Source: Aeromicrobium choanae
GTDB taxonomy: Bacteria; Actinomycetota; Actinomycetes; Propionibacteriales; Nocardioidaceae
Direction of reading: 5' to 3'
DNA: 64,000 nt
NCBI RefSeq assembly: GCF_900167475.1
Contig: NZ_LT796768.1
Coordinates: 1,364,001-1,428,000 of the forward strand
Positions within the stretch are counted from its first letter, which is position 1, and each line of letters begins with the position of its first letter. Shown one piece after another: positions 45,215-53,917 of the stretch. The notes beneath the pieces were generated by a model. The model was not told the origin of the DNA and searched no databases. It saw only the letters and a list, made by a program, of their open reading frames with translations. The translations under genes and the position numbers were made by a program.

Positions 45215-45862
45215 TCAGGGCGAGCGCTTGATGATCGAGGTGCTCATCTGGTCGAAGTCCTCGGGCAGCTCGGGCAGGGGCGTGGGCGGGTGCGGGTGGG
45301 CTCGCATGCCGTCGAGCACGAGGCCACGGATCCGCGCCGCGATCCACTCGTGGTGCTCGGGCGCGAAGGTCCTGACCTCGCCCAGCATGACCGCCACGGC
45401 GCTGAGGTCGGAGACGGAGAGGTCCGGGCGGGCGGCACCCTCGTCGATCGCACGGCCGACGAGGTTCCCCAGGGGCTCGATCCATCGCTGGCTCGGGCGA
45501 TACTCCGGATCGTTGATCGCCTGGCGCCGCATGACCTCCGACACGATGCGCTTGTCGAGGAGCATCCTCATGCACTCGTTGAGCACCAGCTCGATGCCCT
45601 CCCAGCCCGACTCCATCTGCACGGCACGGTCCGCCAGGTCGTCGAAGAAGCGGATGTACCGGTCGTAGAGGGCGCGCACGAGCTCGTCGAGCGACGCGAA
45701 GTTCCGGTAGAGCGTCCCCGTGCCCACCTTCGCCGTCGCTGCCAGGGTGTGCAGAGGCGCGTCGAGGCCGTTCTCGGCGAAGTACACCTCGGCGGTGTCG
45801 ATCAGGCGTTCGCGGTTCGCGACGGCATCGCGACGCTGTGGAACGCGGGGGGAATCGTCCAT
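45215..45862 (-). CDS. TetR/AcrR-family transcriptional regulator
   Basis: A 215-residue repressor-type protein. The N-terminal helix-turn-helix is LHTLAATAKVGTGTLYRNFASLDELVRALY, a textbook TetR motif; the C-terminal domain is helical and specific. No divergent transporter or enzyme gene is next to it (tRNA-Arg is divergent), so the target is not evident. TACGTT lies 7 nt before ATG 45862, deciding this start over the upstream in-frame codon at 45916. Confidence 0.9.
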   Translation of the reverse strand: MDDSPRVPQRRDAVANRERLIDTAEVYFAENGLDAPLHTLAATAKVGTGTLYRNFASLDELVRALYDRYIRFFDDLADRAVQMESGWEGIELVLNECMRMLLDKRIVSEVMRRQAINDPEYRPSQRWIEPLGNLVGRAIDEGAARPDLSVSDLSAVAVMLGEVRTFAPEHHEWIAARIRGLVLDGMRAHPHPPTPLPELPEDFDQMSTSIIKRSP

Positions 45863-45869
45863 CGTGTCC

Positions 45870-45875
45870 AACGTA
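45870..45875 (-). promoter_or_regulatory. -10 box, leaderless geometry, TetR gene
   Basis: TACGTT on the minus strand lies 7 nt before ATG 45862. Confidence 0.45.
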
Positions 45876-45960
45876 CGGGATCGCGGGCAGCACGTCCGGC
45901 AGACCCAATTTCCCACCTCACGAGGTCACACGTTAGACTCGTCGAGGCCCGCAAGGGCGC

Positions 45961-46036
45961 GCGCCCGTAGCTCAACGGATAGAGCATCTGACTACGGATC
46001 AGAAGGTTAGGGGTTCGAATCCCTTCGGGCGCACCA
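45961..46036 (+). tRNA. tRNA-Arg (anticodon ACG)
   Basis: Cloverleaf: acceptor GCGCCCG/CGGGCGC, D-arm GCTC/GAGC, anticodon stem TCTGA/TCAGA with loop CTACGGA (ACG, presumably deaminated to ICG), T-arm AGGGG-TTCGAAT-CCCTT, encoded ACCA. Confidence 0.97.
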
Positions 46037-46040
46037 CCTC

Positions 46041-46079
46041 CCCCGGTCGACCACCAGGTCGCCGGGGTTCGTCTTTTTC
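46041..46079 (+). terminator. Rho-independent terminator of tRNA-Arg
   Basis: CCCCGG-T-CGACC stem with loop ACCA and GGTCG-CCGGGG, followed by a T-rich run (TTCGTCTTTTTC). It is the most canonical intrinsic terminator in the window, starting 5 nt past CCA. Confidence 0.85.
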
Positions 46080-46238
46080 GGCCCTCGAGCCGACCGTGCG
46101 CGGATTGTTACCTGACACGCCGTCAGAACATCTGGATGAGCGGCTGCCGACACGTCCGCGTAACGAGCCGTGCCCAGACTCAGGTGGTCCCCGCTCCGCG
46201 CCCTCGGGTGCGAGCTTCCCCCACCCGAGAGGGATCAC

Positions 46239-49200
46239 GTGTTCAACCAAAGAGGATGGCGACTCGCCACCGTGGGAGCCCTGCTGGCGCTGCCCCTGGC
46301 CGCGGTGCCCGCCCACGCCGACGACGGCGCCCTGGCCTCCGGCGACGACTGGTCGGTCAGCCGCGCCGCCGGTGGCTACCTGGTCACGGTCGACCTGGCC
46401 AAGAAGCTGCCCATGGTCTCCGACGCCCCGACGATCGAGGTCGACGGCAAGCCGATTGGCATCGCGACCGAGTCCGCCGACGGCCGCAGCCTGTCCGTCT
46501 TCACCGCCGACTCCGCCGTGGTGAAGGCCGACGACATCGAGGCCGGCTGGTTCAGCAAGCCGTCGAGCGCGCCGCTGCGGGCCACCGAGCTGGCCGAGAT
46601 CGCGGCGGCCGAGCCCGAGCCGCTCGACGCGAACCCCGCCTCGCTGGGCTCCTACGAGCACACCGAGGCCGTCTACAACTTCGGCGCCCAGTCCGTCCCG
46701 CTGGCCGCGATCGGCGGCATCCGCGGCGAGCTGCAGGGCAAGGTCTACCTGCCCAAGACCGGCGGCGCGCGCCCCGTGGTGCTGCTGCTCCACGGCCGCC
46801 ACACCTCCTGCTCCACCGGCACGGCCAACCCGAACCGCTGGCCCTGCGGCGCGAACCAGATCAACATCCCGAGCTTCGCCGGCTACGACGGCACGGCACG
46901 GGCGCTGGCCAGCCACGGGTACGCGGTCGTCTCGATCGCCGCCAACGCGATCAACTCCAACGACAACCAGCTCGCGCTGGACCAGGGCGCCCAGGCGCGC
47001 GGCCAGCTGCTGCTCGACACCCTCTCGATGCTGAAGAAGGCGAACGAGGGCGCCGAGGTCGTCCACCACGACGCGCAGACCGACGCCGACGTCACGCTGG
47101 CGCAGGCCCTGGCGAACCAGGACCCGCTGCCCGGCCTCACCGAGGGCACCGCGGGTCTCTCCCCCGCCGAGCTCGTGGGCCGCTTCGACTTCTCGAACAT
47201 CGGCATGATGGGCCACTCGCGCGGCGGTGAGGGTGTCACCTCGGCCGCCACGCTCAACCAGGGTCTGGACAAGCCGTGGAAGATCACGTCGATCCTGCCC
47301 CTGGCGCCGGTCGACTTCGCCCGCATGACGGTGCCGAACGTGCCGATGAACGTGATCCTGCCCTACTGCGACGGCGACGTCTCGAACCAGCAGGGCCAGC
47401 ACATGCTCGACGACTCGCGCTACGCGTTCGACGACGACGTGCTGCGCAGCGGCGTGTGGATGATGGGTGCGAACCACAACTTCTACAACACCGTCTGGAC
47501 GCCCGGGAAGTACGCGTACTCGGTCTCCGACGACTGGGGCGCGACCTCCGCCGACGCGGTCTGCGGCCCGCGCTCGGAGACGAACATCCGACTCAGCGCC
47601 GACGCGCAGTACGACGCCGGCACCGCCTACATGGCCGGCTGGTTCCGCCTGACGATGGGCGACGAGAAGCAGTTCCTGCCCATGTTCGACGGCTCCGCCG
47701 AGGTGCCCGAGGTGCTGGGCACGCCCGACATCCGCAGCATGTCGACGGCTCCGGCCTCGGCGCGTCAGACGATCGCGTCCTTCGAGTCGCCCAGCTCGCT
47801 CGTGCGGGTCCAGGGTGCCGCGACGGCCACGGTCTGCGCGAGTGCCGCGGGTCGCACCGTGACCCAGGTCCTCCCGGCCTGCACGGCCTCGACACTCGGC
47901 ACGAGCGCCCAGCCGCACTGGACGCCCGCCAGCAACGGCGGCAACGTCCCGGCCACGCCGGTCACGAAGTTCTCGTGGACCGCGCTCGGCACGGGCACGT
48001 CGACCATCACGCCCAGCGAGGTGCGCGTCAGCGTTCCCGCGAAGGCGCGCGACGCGTCGAAGTCGGAGCGCCTGTCGGTGAAGGTCGCCGCGGACGACAC
48101 GGTCGCCAGCAGCACGGCGCTCTCGCTCACCGTCGTCGACGGCACGGGCGCGTCGTTCACCACGCCGGTGGCCGACCTCAACCCGCTGGCCACGACGCGG
48201 TTCCCCGCGTCGACCAGCGCGCTGCTGAAGAAGATCATCCTGCAGCAGGTCGACCTCCCGGTCGCCACGCTGGAGACCGCCGGCCTGAAGGTCTCGGACA
48301 TCCGTGAGGTCCGCTTCGGCGCCCTCGCCGGTCCGGACGCCCTGGCCGCCGGTGGCGTGTTCCTGTCCGACCTCGCGTTCGAGAGCTCGGCCGTGGGCAC
48401 CGCGGACAGCAAGACCGTCCCGACGATCAACGTCGACGCCCCGAACGTCGACGAGGGCAACGCCCCCGGCACGGCCGACATCGCGGTGTACCTCGACGAG
48501 GCGGCCTCGATCCCGGTCACCGGCTACGTGTCGGCGCTCGGCTCGGCCACCGGCCGTGGGGGCATCGCGATGGAGAAGGTCACCTTCGCCCCGGGCGAGA
48601 CCTGCAAGGTCGTCAGCGCTCCGGTGCTCGGCGACGCGGCCTCCAGCACGACGAACTCCACCTCGGTGAAGGTCTCGGTCATCAACACGGCCGGCGGCGT
48701 CCTGGGCACCAACGCCCTCGACTGGCTGGTCGTGCGCGAGGACGACGGCGTCACGGGCTCGGCGACGGCACTGCCGTCGGCCGGCGTCCAGGGCGACGCG
48801 TGCGCCGAGCTGGCCGCCAAGGGCCAGCAGGCCGAGGTCTCCGTCAGCGACGCGAAGCCGCAGCCCGGCGAGTCCGTCACGGTCACGGCCGGCGGCTTCC
48901 GCTCCGGCGAGGGCGTCACGGTGACCGTCGCCGGGATCGACCCGGTCGTCGCCGTCGCCGACGCGACCGGCGTGGTCAACGCCGTCGTCGCCATCCCGGC
49001 CACGGCGGTCCGGGGCACGGCCGAGATCTCGGTCGTGGGCAGCGGCACCGACCGCACGGGCACGGGCTCGCTCGCGGTCCTGGACGCGAGCTCGACGAGC
49101 CTGTCGATCTCGCCCGAGGCACCGTCGATCAACGAGCCGGTCACGCTGACGGCCACGGTCGAGGGCGGCGACACCACGGGCTCCGTGGAGTTCCGCGACG

Positions 49201-49940
49201 GTGACACGGTCCTGGGCACCGGCGAGGTCGTGGACGGCGAGGCCACCCTCGACGTCCCGGGCTTCAAGGCCGGGACCCACGCGATCGTCGCGGAGTTCGC
49301 CGAGACCGGCGTCACCGCGGGCTCGACGTCCGGCGCGGTGACCTTCACCCTGGTGAAGGGCAAGCCCACGATGGTGATGTCGCTCTCGAGCGCCTCCACC
49401 ACCTTCGGGCAGGCCGCGAGGCTGTCGGCGATCGTCGGCGGCGCGGACGGCGGCACCGTCACCTTCCGCTACGGCTCGGTGAGCAGGACCGTCGCGCTGG
49501 CCTCGGACGGATCGGCGGCCCTCACGCTGCCGGCCACCCTGAAGCCGGGTCGTCACACGGTCTCCGCCGCGTACGACGGCACCGACCGCACCGACGGCTC
49601 CGCGCGGATCTCGTCCACGCTGACCGTGGCGAAGAAGGGCACCACGGCGAGCCTCTCGGCGAAGTCCGTGGTCAAGCCCGGCAAGACCCTGAGCGGCAAG
49701 TTCGCCATCCGCGGCGGCGTGGCCGGCGTGGCGCCCACGGGCACCGCCAAGGTCTACGTCGCGAGCGGCAAGGGCGGCTACAAGCTGTCCAGGACCGTGC
49801 GGGTCCCGTCCACCGGCAAGGCGTCCTTCACGGTGAAGGCGCCCAAGAAGCGCCAGAGCCTGCGGGTGAAGGTGGTCTACTCCGGTGACGCGAACTACGG
49901 CTCGAGCAGCTCGGTCGTGAAGTCGGTGCGCGTGCGCTGA
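46239..49940 (+). CDS. Large secreted alpha/beta-hydrolase with Calx-beta and Ig-like repeat domains
   Basis: A 1233-residue exported protein. The signal peptide (about 1-26) ends in PAHA/DD. The hydrolase part (about 150-480) has LLLHGRHTSCS, a nucleophile elbow GMMGHSRGGEG (about 326) and a candidate catalytic His in GANHNFYNT. Then come a beta region (about 500-720), a Calx-beta-like unit (VDEGNAPGTADIAVYLDE, about 725-850), and at least three bacterial Ig-like domains (LTATVEGGDTTGSVEFRDG type), ending in a Lys-rich SSVVKSVRVR. It probably acts on cell-surface or environmental esters/polymers. No LPxTG end is seen. GTG 46239 has GAGAGG upstream. Substrate unknown. Confidence 0.8.
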   Translation: MFNQRGWRLATVGALLALPLAAVPAHADDGALASGDDWSVSRAAGGYLVTVDLAKKLPMVSDAPTIEVDGKPIGIATESADGRSLSVFTADSAVVKADDIEAGWFSKPSSAPLRATELAEIAAAEPEPLDANPASLGSYEHTEAVYNFGAQSVPLAAIGGIRGELQGKVYLPKTGGARPVVLLLHGRHTSCSTGTANPNRWPCGANQINIPSFAGYDGTARALASHGYAVVSIAANAINSNDNQLALDQGAQARGQLLLDTLSMLKKANEGAEVVHHDAQTDADVTLAQALANQDPLPGLTEGTAGLSPAELVGRFDFSNIGMMGHSRGGEGVTSAATLNQGLDKPWKITSILPLAPVDFARMTVPNVPMNVILPYCDGDVSNQQGQHMLDDSRYAFDDDVLRSGVWMMGANHNFYNTVWTPGKYAYSVSDDWGATSADAVCGPRSETNIRLSADAQYDAGTAYMAGWFRLTMGDEKQFLPMFDGSAEVPEVLGTPDIRSMSTAPASARQTIASFESPSSLVRVQGAATATVCASAAGRTVTQVLPACTASTLGTSAQPHWTPASNGGNVPATPVTKFSWTALGTGTSTITPSEVRVSVPAKARDASKSERLSVKVAADDTVASSTALSLTVVDGTGASFTTPVADLNPLATTRFPASTSALLKKIILQQVDLPVATLETAGLKVSDIREVRFGALAGPDALAAGGVFLSDLAFESSAVGTADSKTVPTINVDAPNVDEGNAPGTADIAVYLDEAASIPVTGYVSALGSATGRGGIAMEKVTFAPGETCKVVSAPVLGDAASSTTNSTSVKVSVINTAGGVLGTNALDWLVVREDDGVTGSATALPSAGVQGDACAELAAKGQQAEVSVSDAKPQPGESVTVTAGGFRSGEGVTVTVAGIDPVVAVADATGVVNAVVAIPATAVRGTAEISVVGSGTDRTGTGSLAVLDASSTSLSISPEAPSINEPVTLTATVEGGDTTGSVEFRDGDTVLGTGEVVDGEATLDVPGFKAGTHAIVAEFAETGVTAGSTSGAVTFTLVKGKPTMVMSLSSASTTFGQAARLSAIVGGADGGTVTFRYGSVSRTVALASDGSAALTLPATLKPGRHTVSAAYDGTDRTDGSARISSTLTVAKKGTTASLSAKSVVKPGKTLSGKFAIRGGVAGVAPTGTAKVYVASGKGGYKLSRTVRVPSTGKASFTVKAPKKRQSLRVKVVYSGDANYGSSSSVVKSVRVR

Positions 49941-49951
49941 CGTTCTGCGGA

Positions 49952-49987
49952 GCGAGGCCCCGGCAGCAGCTGCTGCCGGGGCCTCGC
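49952..49987 (+). terminator. Perfect 36-nt palindrome, terminator of the secreted hydrolase gene
   Basis: Fully self-complementary over 36 nt (GCGAGGCCCCGGCAGCAG plus its reverse complement), 12 nt past the stop, followed by CCTTTCC. Confidence 0.75.
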
Positions 49988-50013
49988 CCTTTCCGGTGGG
50001 CGGGCGTCGAAGT

Positions 50014-50033
50014 TTCCCCTGTTAACAGGGGAA
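50014..50033. repeat. 20-nt palindrome around GTTAAC
   Basis: TTCCCCTGTTAACAGGGGAA is perfectly self-complementary. It is the AT-centred part of a cluster of palindromes. Confidence 0.7.
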
Positions 50034-50038
50034 CCCAT

Positions 50039-50070
50039 CGCTATGCGGGGGAAGTTTCCCCCGCATAGCG
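50039..50070. repeat. 32-nt inverted repeat
   Basis: Perfect 15-bp arms (CGCTATGCGGGGGAA and its complement) around GT. It shares the GGGGAA/TTCCCC edge with the neighbouring palindrome. Confidence 0.7.
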
Positions 50071-50130
50071 GCAGGAAACCCCGCTCGGTGGACGTGCGAT
50101 GTGTCGCGCGGGCTGGGAACCCGGACACGA

Positions 50131-50166
50131 GAGCGCCCCGGCCCGCCGTGGCGGACCGGGGCGCTC
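50131..50166 (-). terminator. Hairpin terminator of the M1 peptidase gene
   Basis: Outer GCGCCCCGG/CCGGGGCGC and inner CCGCC/GGCGG stems form a compact 36-nt hairpin 18 nt past the peptidase stop. Confidence 0.7.
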
Positions 50167-50184
50167 GTGGCCCTCAGCGGTGAG

Positions 50185-52941
50185 TCAGCGCAGGACGCGC
50201 GACGTGCGCGGCGTGTACTTGACCACCGTGGCGTAGCCGGGCTTCGTGGCCGTGACCTTCACCCGGATCCGCTGACCCGCGTCGGCCTTCTTGAGCTTGT
50301 ACGACGTCTTCGTCGCGCCCTTGATGGCCTTGCTGCCGCGGTACCAGCGGTACGACAGCTTGACGCCCGAGTCCCACGTGCCCGCCTTGACCTTCAGCGT
50401 GCGGCCCACCTTCGGCAGTCCGACGTGGAAGGGCTGCGGCTTGCGCGTCAGCAGGCCCGGGGCGACCTTGAGCGGAGCGCTGACCTTGGTCACCGGCGCC
50501 CAGCCGGACTTCGTGCCCGTGACCGCGACGGTCACGACGCGGCCCACGTCCCTCGGCGTGAGGCGGTAGGTCGCGCCGGTGGCACCGGGGACGACCTTCC
50601 CGCCGACCGACCACTGGAACGCCAGCGCGGTGCCGGACGGCCACGTGCCGGCGCGGGCCGTGAGGACCGTGCCGACGCGACCCGTGCCGCTCACGACCGG
50701 CACCGGGGCCGGGCTGAGGGGCTTGAGGCCGACGGTGTGGGTCAGCGTGGGCTCCCCCGAACCTCCGGCCGTGGCCGGAGCGGCCGAGACCTTCAGCGTG
50801 GCACCGGACTCCGACTCGACCTCGACCGTGAACTCGGCGCGCGCCGTCTGGCCGCTCGCGACCCGCGGAACGGACCACCGGAGCGTGGTGCCGTCGAGCT
50901 CGAGCCCCGCACCCAGCGAGACCACCGAGGCGTCGTCGAGGACGTCGGCCAGGTCGATCTCAGCCGTCGCGCCCAGGAGCGCGTGGACCGCCGTGTTCCT
51001 CGCCGAGACCGTGTAGGTGATCTCGTCGCCGGCGTCGACGGCACCCGGCAGCGGGTCGGCCGACAGGCCCAGCGTCCACGCGTCGGCCTGGTCGGCGATC
51101 GCCGTGGAGGCGCTGCACGTGACACAGGAGGAGCCGAGTGCGCTCGTGCTCGCCGAGATGCCCACCGTGCCGCCGGACGCCGCCTCCTTGACGGTGGCGG
51201 GGAACGTGACGGTCGCCGTCTGCCCGGCCGCCGTGGCCGGGATGGTCCACCTGAGCTTGCCGCCCAGGTTCGCCAGCTCGGCCGGCAGCGTGCCGAGCCG
51301 GGCGTCGTCGACGAGGTCGGCGACGTCGACGGTCACGGTCTGGCCGGCGATGGCCACCTTGCCGGTGTTCTGGGCCGTCAGCGTGTGGGCGACGGTGTCA
51401 CCCGGCGCGAGCGGACCCGCGGAGTCGGAGGCGACCGAGAGGTTCCACTTCGAGGCCCACGCCGGCTTCGCCGTGCCGTACAGCCACGGGTTCAGCACGG
51501 GCGTGACGTCCGTGCCCGAGATCCGGTTGGCGAGGGCGACGAAGTCGGCCGTCGACGCGTCGGAGCCGTTGTTCTCCGCGACCCAGGTGCGCAGGATCTC
51601 GAACCAGGACGCGTCACCCACGATCGTGCGCAGCGTCTCGAACGTCATGCCGCCGCGTCCGTACACGTAGTCGAACAGGATCGCCGGGTCGGTGAAGCCC
51701 GCCAACGGCACCTGCCACTGGCCCGCGGTCGGCGCGCTGGCATTCCACGAGTTGTAGTAGGACGTCTCCGGCGAGGTCGTCGTCGCGCCGGTGTCGTAGT
51801 TGTAGGCGCGGGGCGCGTAGTCGCCCATCCCCTCATTCAGCCACAGGTCGCTCCAGTCGCTGGGCGAGACCGCGTTGCCGAACCACTGGTGGGCGATCTC
51901 GTGGATGAGCGTGCCCTTGCTCACCGAGTTCTGGTAGAACGAGCGGTCCTGCGTCTCCAGCGCGTAGCCCACGTTGATGCGGTCGACGACCGCGCCGGTG
52001 GCCACGCCCGGGTACGGACCGAACTTCGACTCCATCCAGCGCATGATGTCCTGCGTCTGCGCGAGGCTCGCCAGCGTCGTCGTGCGCTGGCTGGAGGTCA
52101 TCGCGGCGTCGAGGAACGTCCAGTCGCGGTACGTGCCGCTCTCGAGCTCGATCACGGACTCGCGGACCTCGTACTTGCCGATGGAGACCATCGACAGGTA
52201 CGGCACCATCTGGTTCGGCTGCTTCCAGTGCCACGTCTCCAGGGCGCCGTTGCGGGTCTTGGAGTGGAGCGAGCCGTTGCTCGCCGCAGCCATCGACTCG
52301 CCGTCCATCAGCCGCGGGATCGTCAGCTTGATGTCGTACTTCGCCTTGTCCTTGAGCGAGTTGTTGACCGGGTACCAGGTCATCGCGCCAACCGGCTCGT
52401 TGACGGCGGTGGCGCCGTCGTCGCCGGCGATCCAGCCCTCACGCGAGCCGTCCGGATCGATGTGGGCGACCGGGGAGCCGGAGTAGGCGACCACCGCGGT
52501 GAAGTCGCCCTCGACGGGCTCGGCGGGCGTGACGACCAGCTTGTACTTGGTGGTGGCGGCGTCGATGTCGCGCTCCCACGTGGCGGGCGCCCCGTCCACG
52601 GTGATCGAGTCGACCGTGAGGCCCTCGAAGTCCAGCGAGAACTCCGACAGCGGAGCGGCCGCGGTGGCGCTGATCTTCGCCGTGGCGACGATCGTGCTGG
52701 CCGACGCGACCGGCGCACCCGGCGTCCACGCGATGTCCAGGTCGTAGTGCTGGACGTCGTACCCGCCGTTGCCGACGTTCGGGAAGAGGGAGTCGCCGGA
52801 GGTGCGGGCACCGGCGACCGGATCGGCCGCGGCGGCGGTGGCCGTGGTCGCGCCGAGGGCGCCGACGCACAGCGCTCCGCTCAGGGCCGCGACCGCGACG
52901 GCACGGGCCGGCCGGGTGAGGGAAGGAGGAAAGGACATCAT
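50185..52941 (-). CDS. Secreted M1-family zinc metallopeptidase with C-terminal adhesion-like repeats
   Basis: A 918-residue exported aminopeptidase-like protein. The signal peptide covers about residues 1-36. The gluzincin motif HEIAHQWFGN (about 346) with the third zinc ligand Glu in LWLNEGMGDY is intact; the usual GAMEN exopeptidase motif is replaced by NVGYALETQ. Beyond residue 500 are two DUF11/CARDB-like beta domains (SASTSALGSS, DEITYTVSARNTAV) and two W-x-x-G repeat units (RVGTVLTARAGTWPSG, KVGRTLKVKAGTWDSG) seen in actinobacterial surface proteins. ATG 52941 or 52938 are both possible. It is convergent with the other large secreted protein. Confidence 0.85.
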   Translation of the reverse strand: MMSFPPSLTRPARAVAVAALSGALCVGALGATTATAAAADPVAGARTSGDSLFPNVGNGGYDVQHYDLDIAWTPGAPVASASTIVATAKISATAAAPLSEFSLDFEGLTVDSITVDGAPATWERDIDAATTKYKLVVTPAEPVEGDFTAVVAYSGSPVAHIDPDGSREGWIAGDDGATAVNEPVGAMTWYPVNNSLKDKAKYDIKLTIPRLMDGESMAAASNGSLHSKTRNGALETWHWKQPNQMVPYLSMVSIGKYEVRESVIELESGTYRDWTFLDAAMTSSQRTTTLASLAQTQDIMRWMESKFGPYPGVATGAVVDRINVGYALETQDRSFYQNSVSKGTLIHEIAHQWFGNAVSPSDWSDLWLNEGMGDYAPRAYNYDTGATTTSPETSYYNSWNASAPTAGQWQVPLAGFTDPAILFDYVYGRGGMTFETLRTIVGDASWFEILRTWVAENNGSDASTADFVALANRISGTDVTPVLNPWLYGTAKPAWASKWNLSVASDSAGPLAPGDTVAHTLTAQNTGKVAIAGQTVTVDVADLVDDARLGTLPAELANLGGKLRWTIPATAAGQTATVTFPATVKEAASGGTVGISASTSALGSSCVTCSASTAIADQADAWTLGLSADPLPGAVDAGDEITYTVSARNTAVHALLGATAEIDLADVLDDASVVSLGAGLELDGTTLRWSVPRVASGQTARAEFTVEVESESGATLKVSAAPATAGGSGEPTLTHTVGLKPLSPAPVPVVSGTGRVGTVLTARAGTWPSGTALAFQWSVGGKVVPGATGATYRLTPRDVGRVVTVAVTGTKSGWAPVTKVSAPLKVAPGLLTRKPQPFHVGLPKVGRTLKVKAGTWDSGVKLSYRWYRGSKAIKGATKTSYKLKKADAGQRIRVKVTATKPGYATVVKYTPRTSRVLR

Positions 52942-53117
52942 GGCTCTCTCGTCGGGGGGCTTTCGCCCATCCTGCCCGTGACGGGTGTCACTCGTCCGCT
53001 GAAGCGGTGAGGTTTCACACGCCCGCAACACGCGGACCACGACCGCCACGAGATGCGCCGTCGTCCCATCCGTGTTGGCATGGAGGAGAGAAGAAGACCA
53101 GAGGAAAGGTGGAGATC

Positions 53118-53291
53118 ATGGGACTTGATGACAAGTTGAAGAACGCCGCTGAAGACCTCAAGGGCAAGGGCAAGGAAGCCACCGGCAAGGCGACCGACGA
53201 CGAGAAGCTCGAAGCCGAGGGCAAGGGCGACCAGGCCAAGTCGGACATCAAGCAGGCCGGCGAGAACGTGAAGGACGCGTTCAAGCACTGA
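53118..53291 (+). CDS. CsbD-family stress protein
   Basis: A 57-residue hydrophilic protein: LDDKLKNAAEDLKGKGKEATGKATDDEKLEAEGKGDQAKSDIKQAGENVKDAF. This is the CsbD repeat pattern; in Bacillus CsbD is a sigma-B-dependent general stress protein of unknown mechanism, and here it is probably intrinsically unfolded. GGTGGAG precedes ATG 53118 at good spacing. It is divergent from the M1 peptidase and close to the NHEJ genes. Confidence 0.9.
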   Translation: MGLDDKLKNAAEDLKGKGKEATGKATDDEKLEAEGKGDQAKSDIKQAGENVKDAFKH

Positions 53292-53320
53292 CCTGACGAA
53301 GCACTGACCATGTGCTGACG

Positions 53321-53356
53321 ACGAGGGCCCCGGGAGATCACTCCCGGGGCCCTCGT
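53321..53356. terminator. Bidirectional hairpin terminator
   Basis: A perfect 16-bp stem (53321-53336 / 53341-53356) with loop ATCA, between csbD (+) and the repeat protein (-). Confidence 0.8.
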
Positions 53357-53383
53357 GCGTCTGGTCTCAGACGAACAGCGTCG

Positions 53384-53875
53384 TCAGACGGTCGGCGGCG
53401 GCGTGGCCGTGCCCGTGGCTCCGACGTCGCCCGTGGGCGTGGTCGGGGTCGTGGTGGTCGTCGGTGCCGCAGTGGTGGTCGGCTGTCCCGGCGTCGTGTA
53501 GGTCGACGCGGTGTAGGTGGGCTGGTCGGCCGACTTGGCCTTGAGGAAGGCCGCCACGCCGGCGGCGCCCGCGGTGAGCAGGCCCACGAAGGCCACCTTC
53601 TTCACACCCTTGAACCGCTTCTGCTTCTTCGTCTCGACCGGCAGCTTCTCGCTGACCTCGGCCGGCAGCTTCTCGACCAGGTTGTCACGCAGGTCCAGCA
53701 GCTCCGACTTGTCCGGCAGCTTCTCCAGCAGGTCGTCGCGCAGGGCCAGCCACTCGCCCCGGTCGGGGAGACGCTCGACCAGTTGGTCCCTGAGGTCGCG
53801 CAGCTCGGATGCGTCCGGCAGCTGCTCCACGACGGTGTCGACGTGATCCTTCACGCTTTTCTTGCCCTTGCCCAC
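53384..53875 (-). CDS. Membrane protein with three LRDxLxExLP repeats and Thr-rich tail
   Basis: A 163-residue protein I do not recognise. Residues about 18-80 hold three near-identical units of about 19 residues (ELRDLRDQLVERLPD, EWLALRDDLLEKLPD, ELLDLRDNLVEKLPA), predicted as amphipathic helices. They are followed by a basic segment (KKQKRFKGVKK), one membrane helix (VAFVGLLTAGAAGVAAFL) and a low-complexity Thr/Pro tail of about 40 residues. The topology suggests cytoplasmic repeats and an outside tail. GTG 53875 has GGAG 5 nt upstream. Downstream of ligD on the same strand (42 bp), so possibly co-transcribed. Confidence 0.65.
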   Translation of the reverse strand: MGKGKKSVKDHVDTVVEQLPDASELRDLRDQLVERLPDRGEWLALRDDLLEKLPDKSELLDLRDNLVEKLPAEVSEKLPVETKKQKRFKGVKKVAFVGLLTAGAAGVAAFLKAKSADQPTYTASTYTTPGQPTTTAAPTTTTTPTTPTGDVGATGTATPPPTV

Positions 53876-53917
53876 GATGGCTCCTTCGCACAGATGTCGT
53901 CGGACTTCCATCGTGGC

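Noticed and set aside
45999..49556. Minus-strand open frame of 1185 codons
   Set aside because: Antisense to the secreted hydrolase, whose signal peptide and catalytic motifs are clear.
45081..53000. Genomic island integrated at tRNA-Ser/tRNA-Arg
   Set aside because: No integrase, recombinase or second att copy at the far side; composition and codon use do not differ visibly from the flanks.
50101..53010. Plus-strand open frame of 969 codons
   Set aside because: Antisense to the M1 metallopeptidase with an intact zinc motif.
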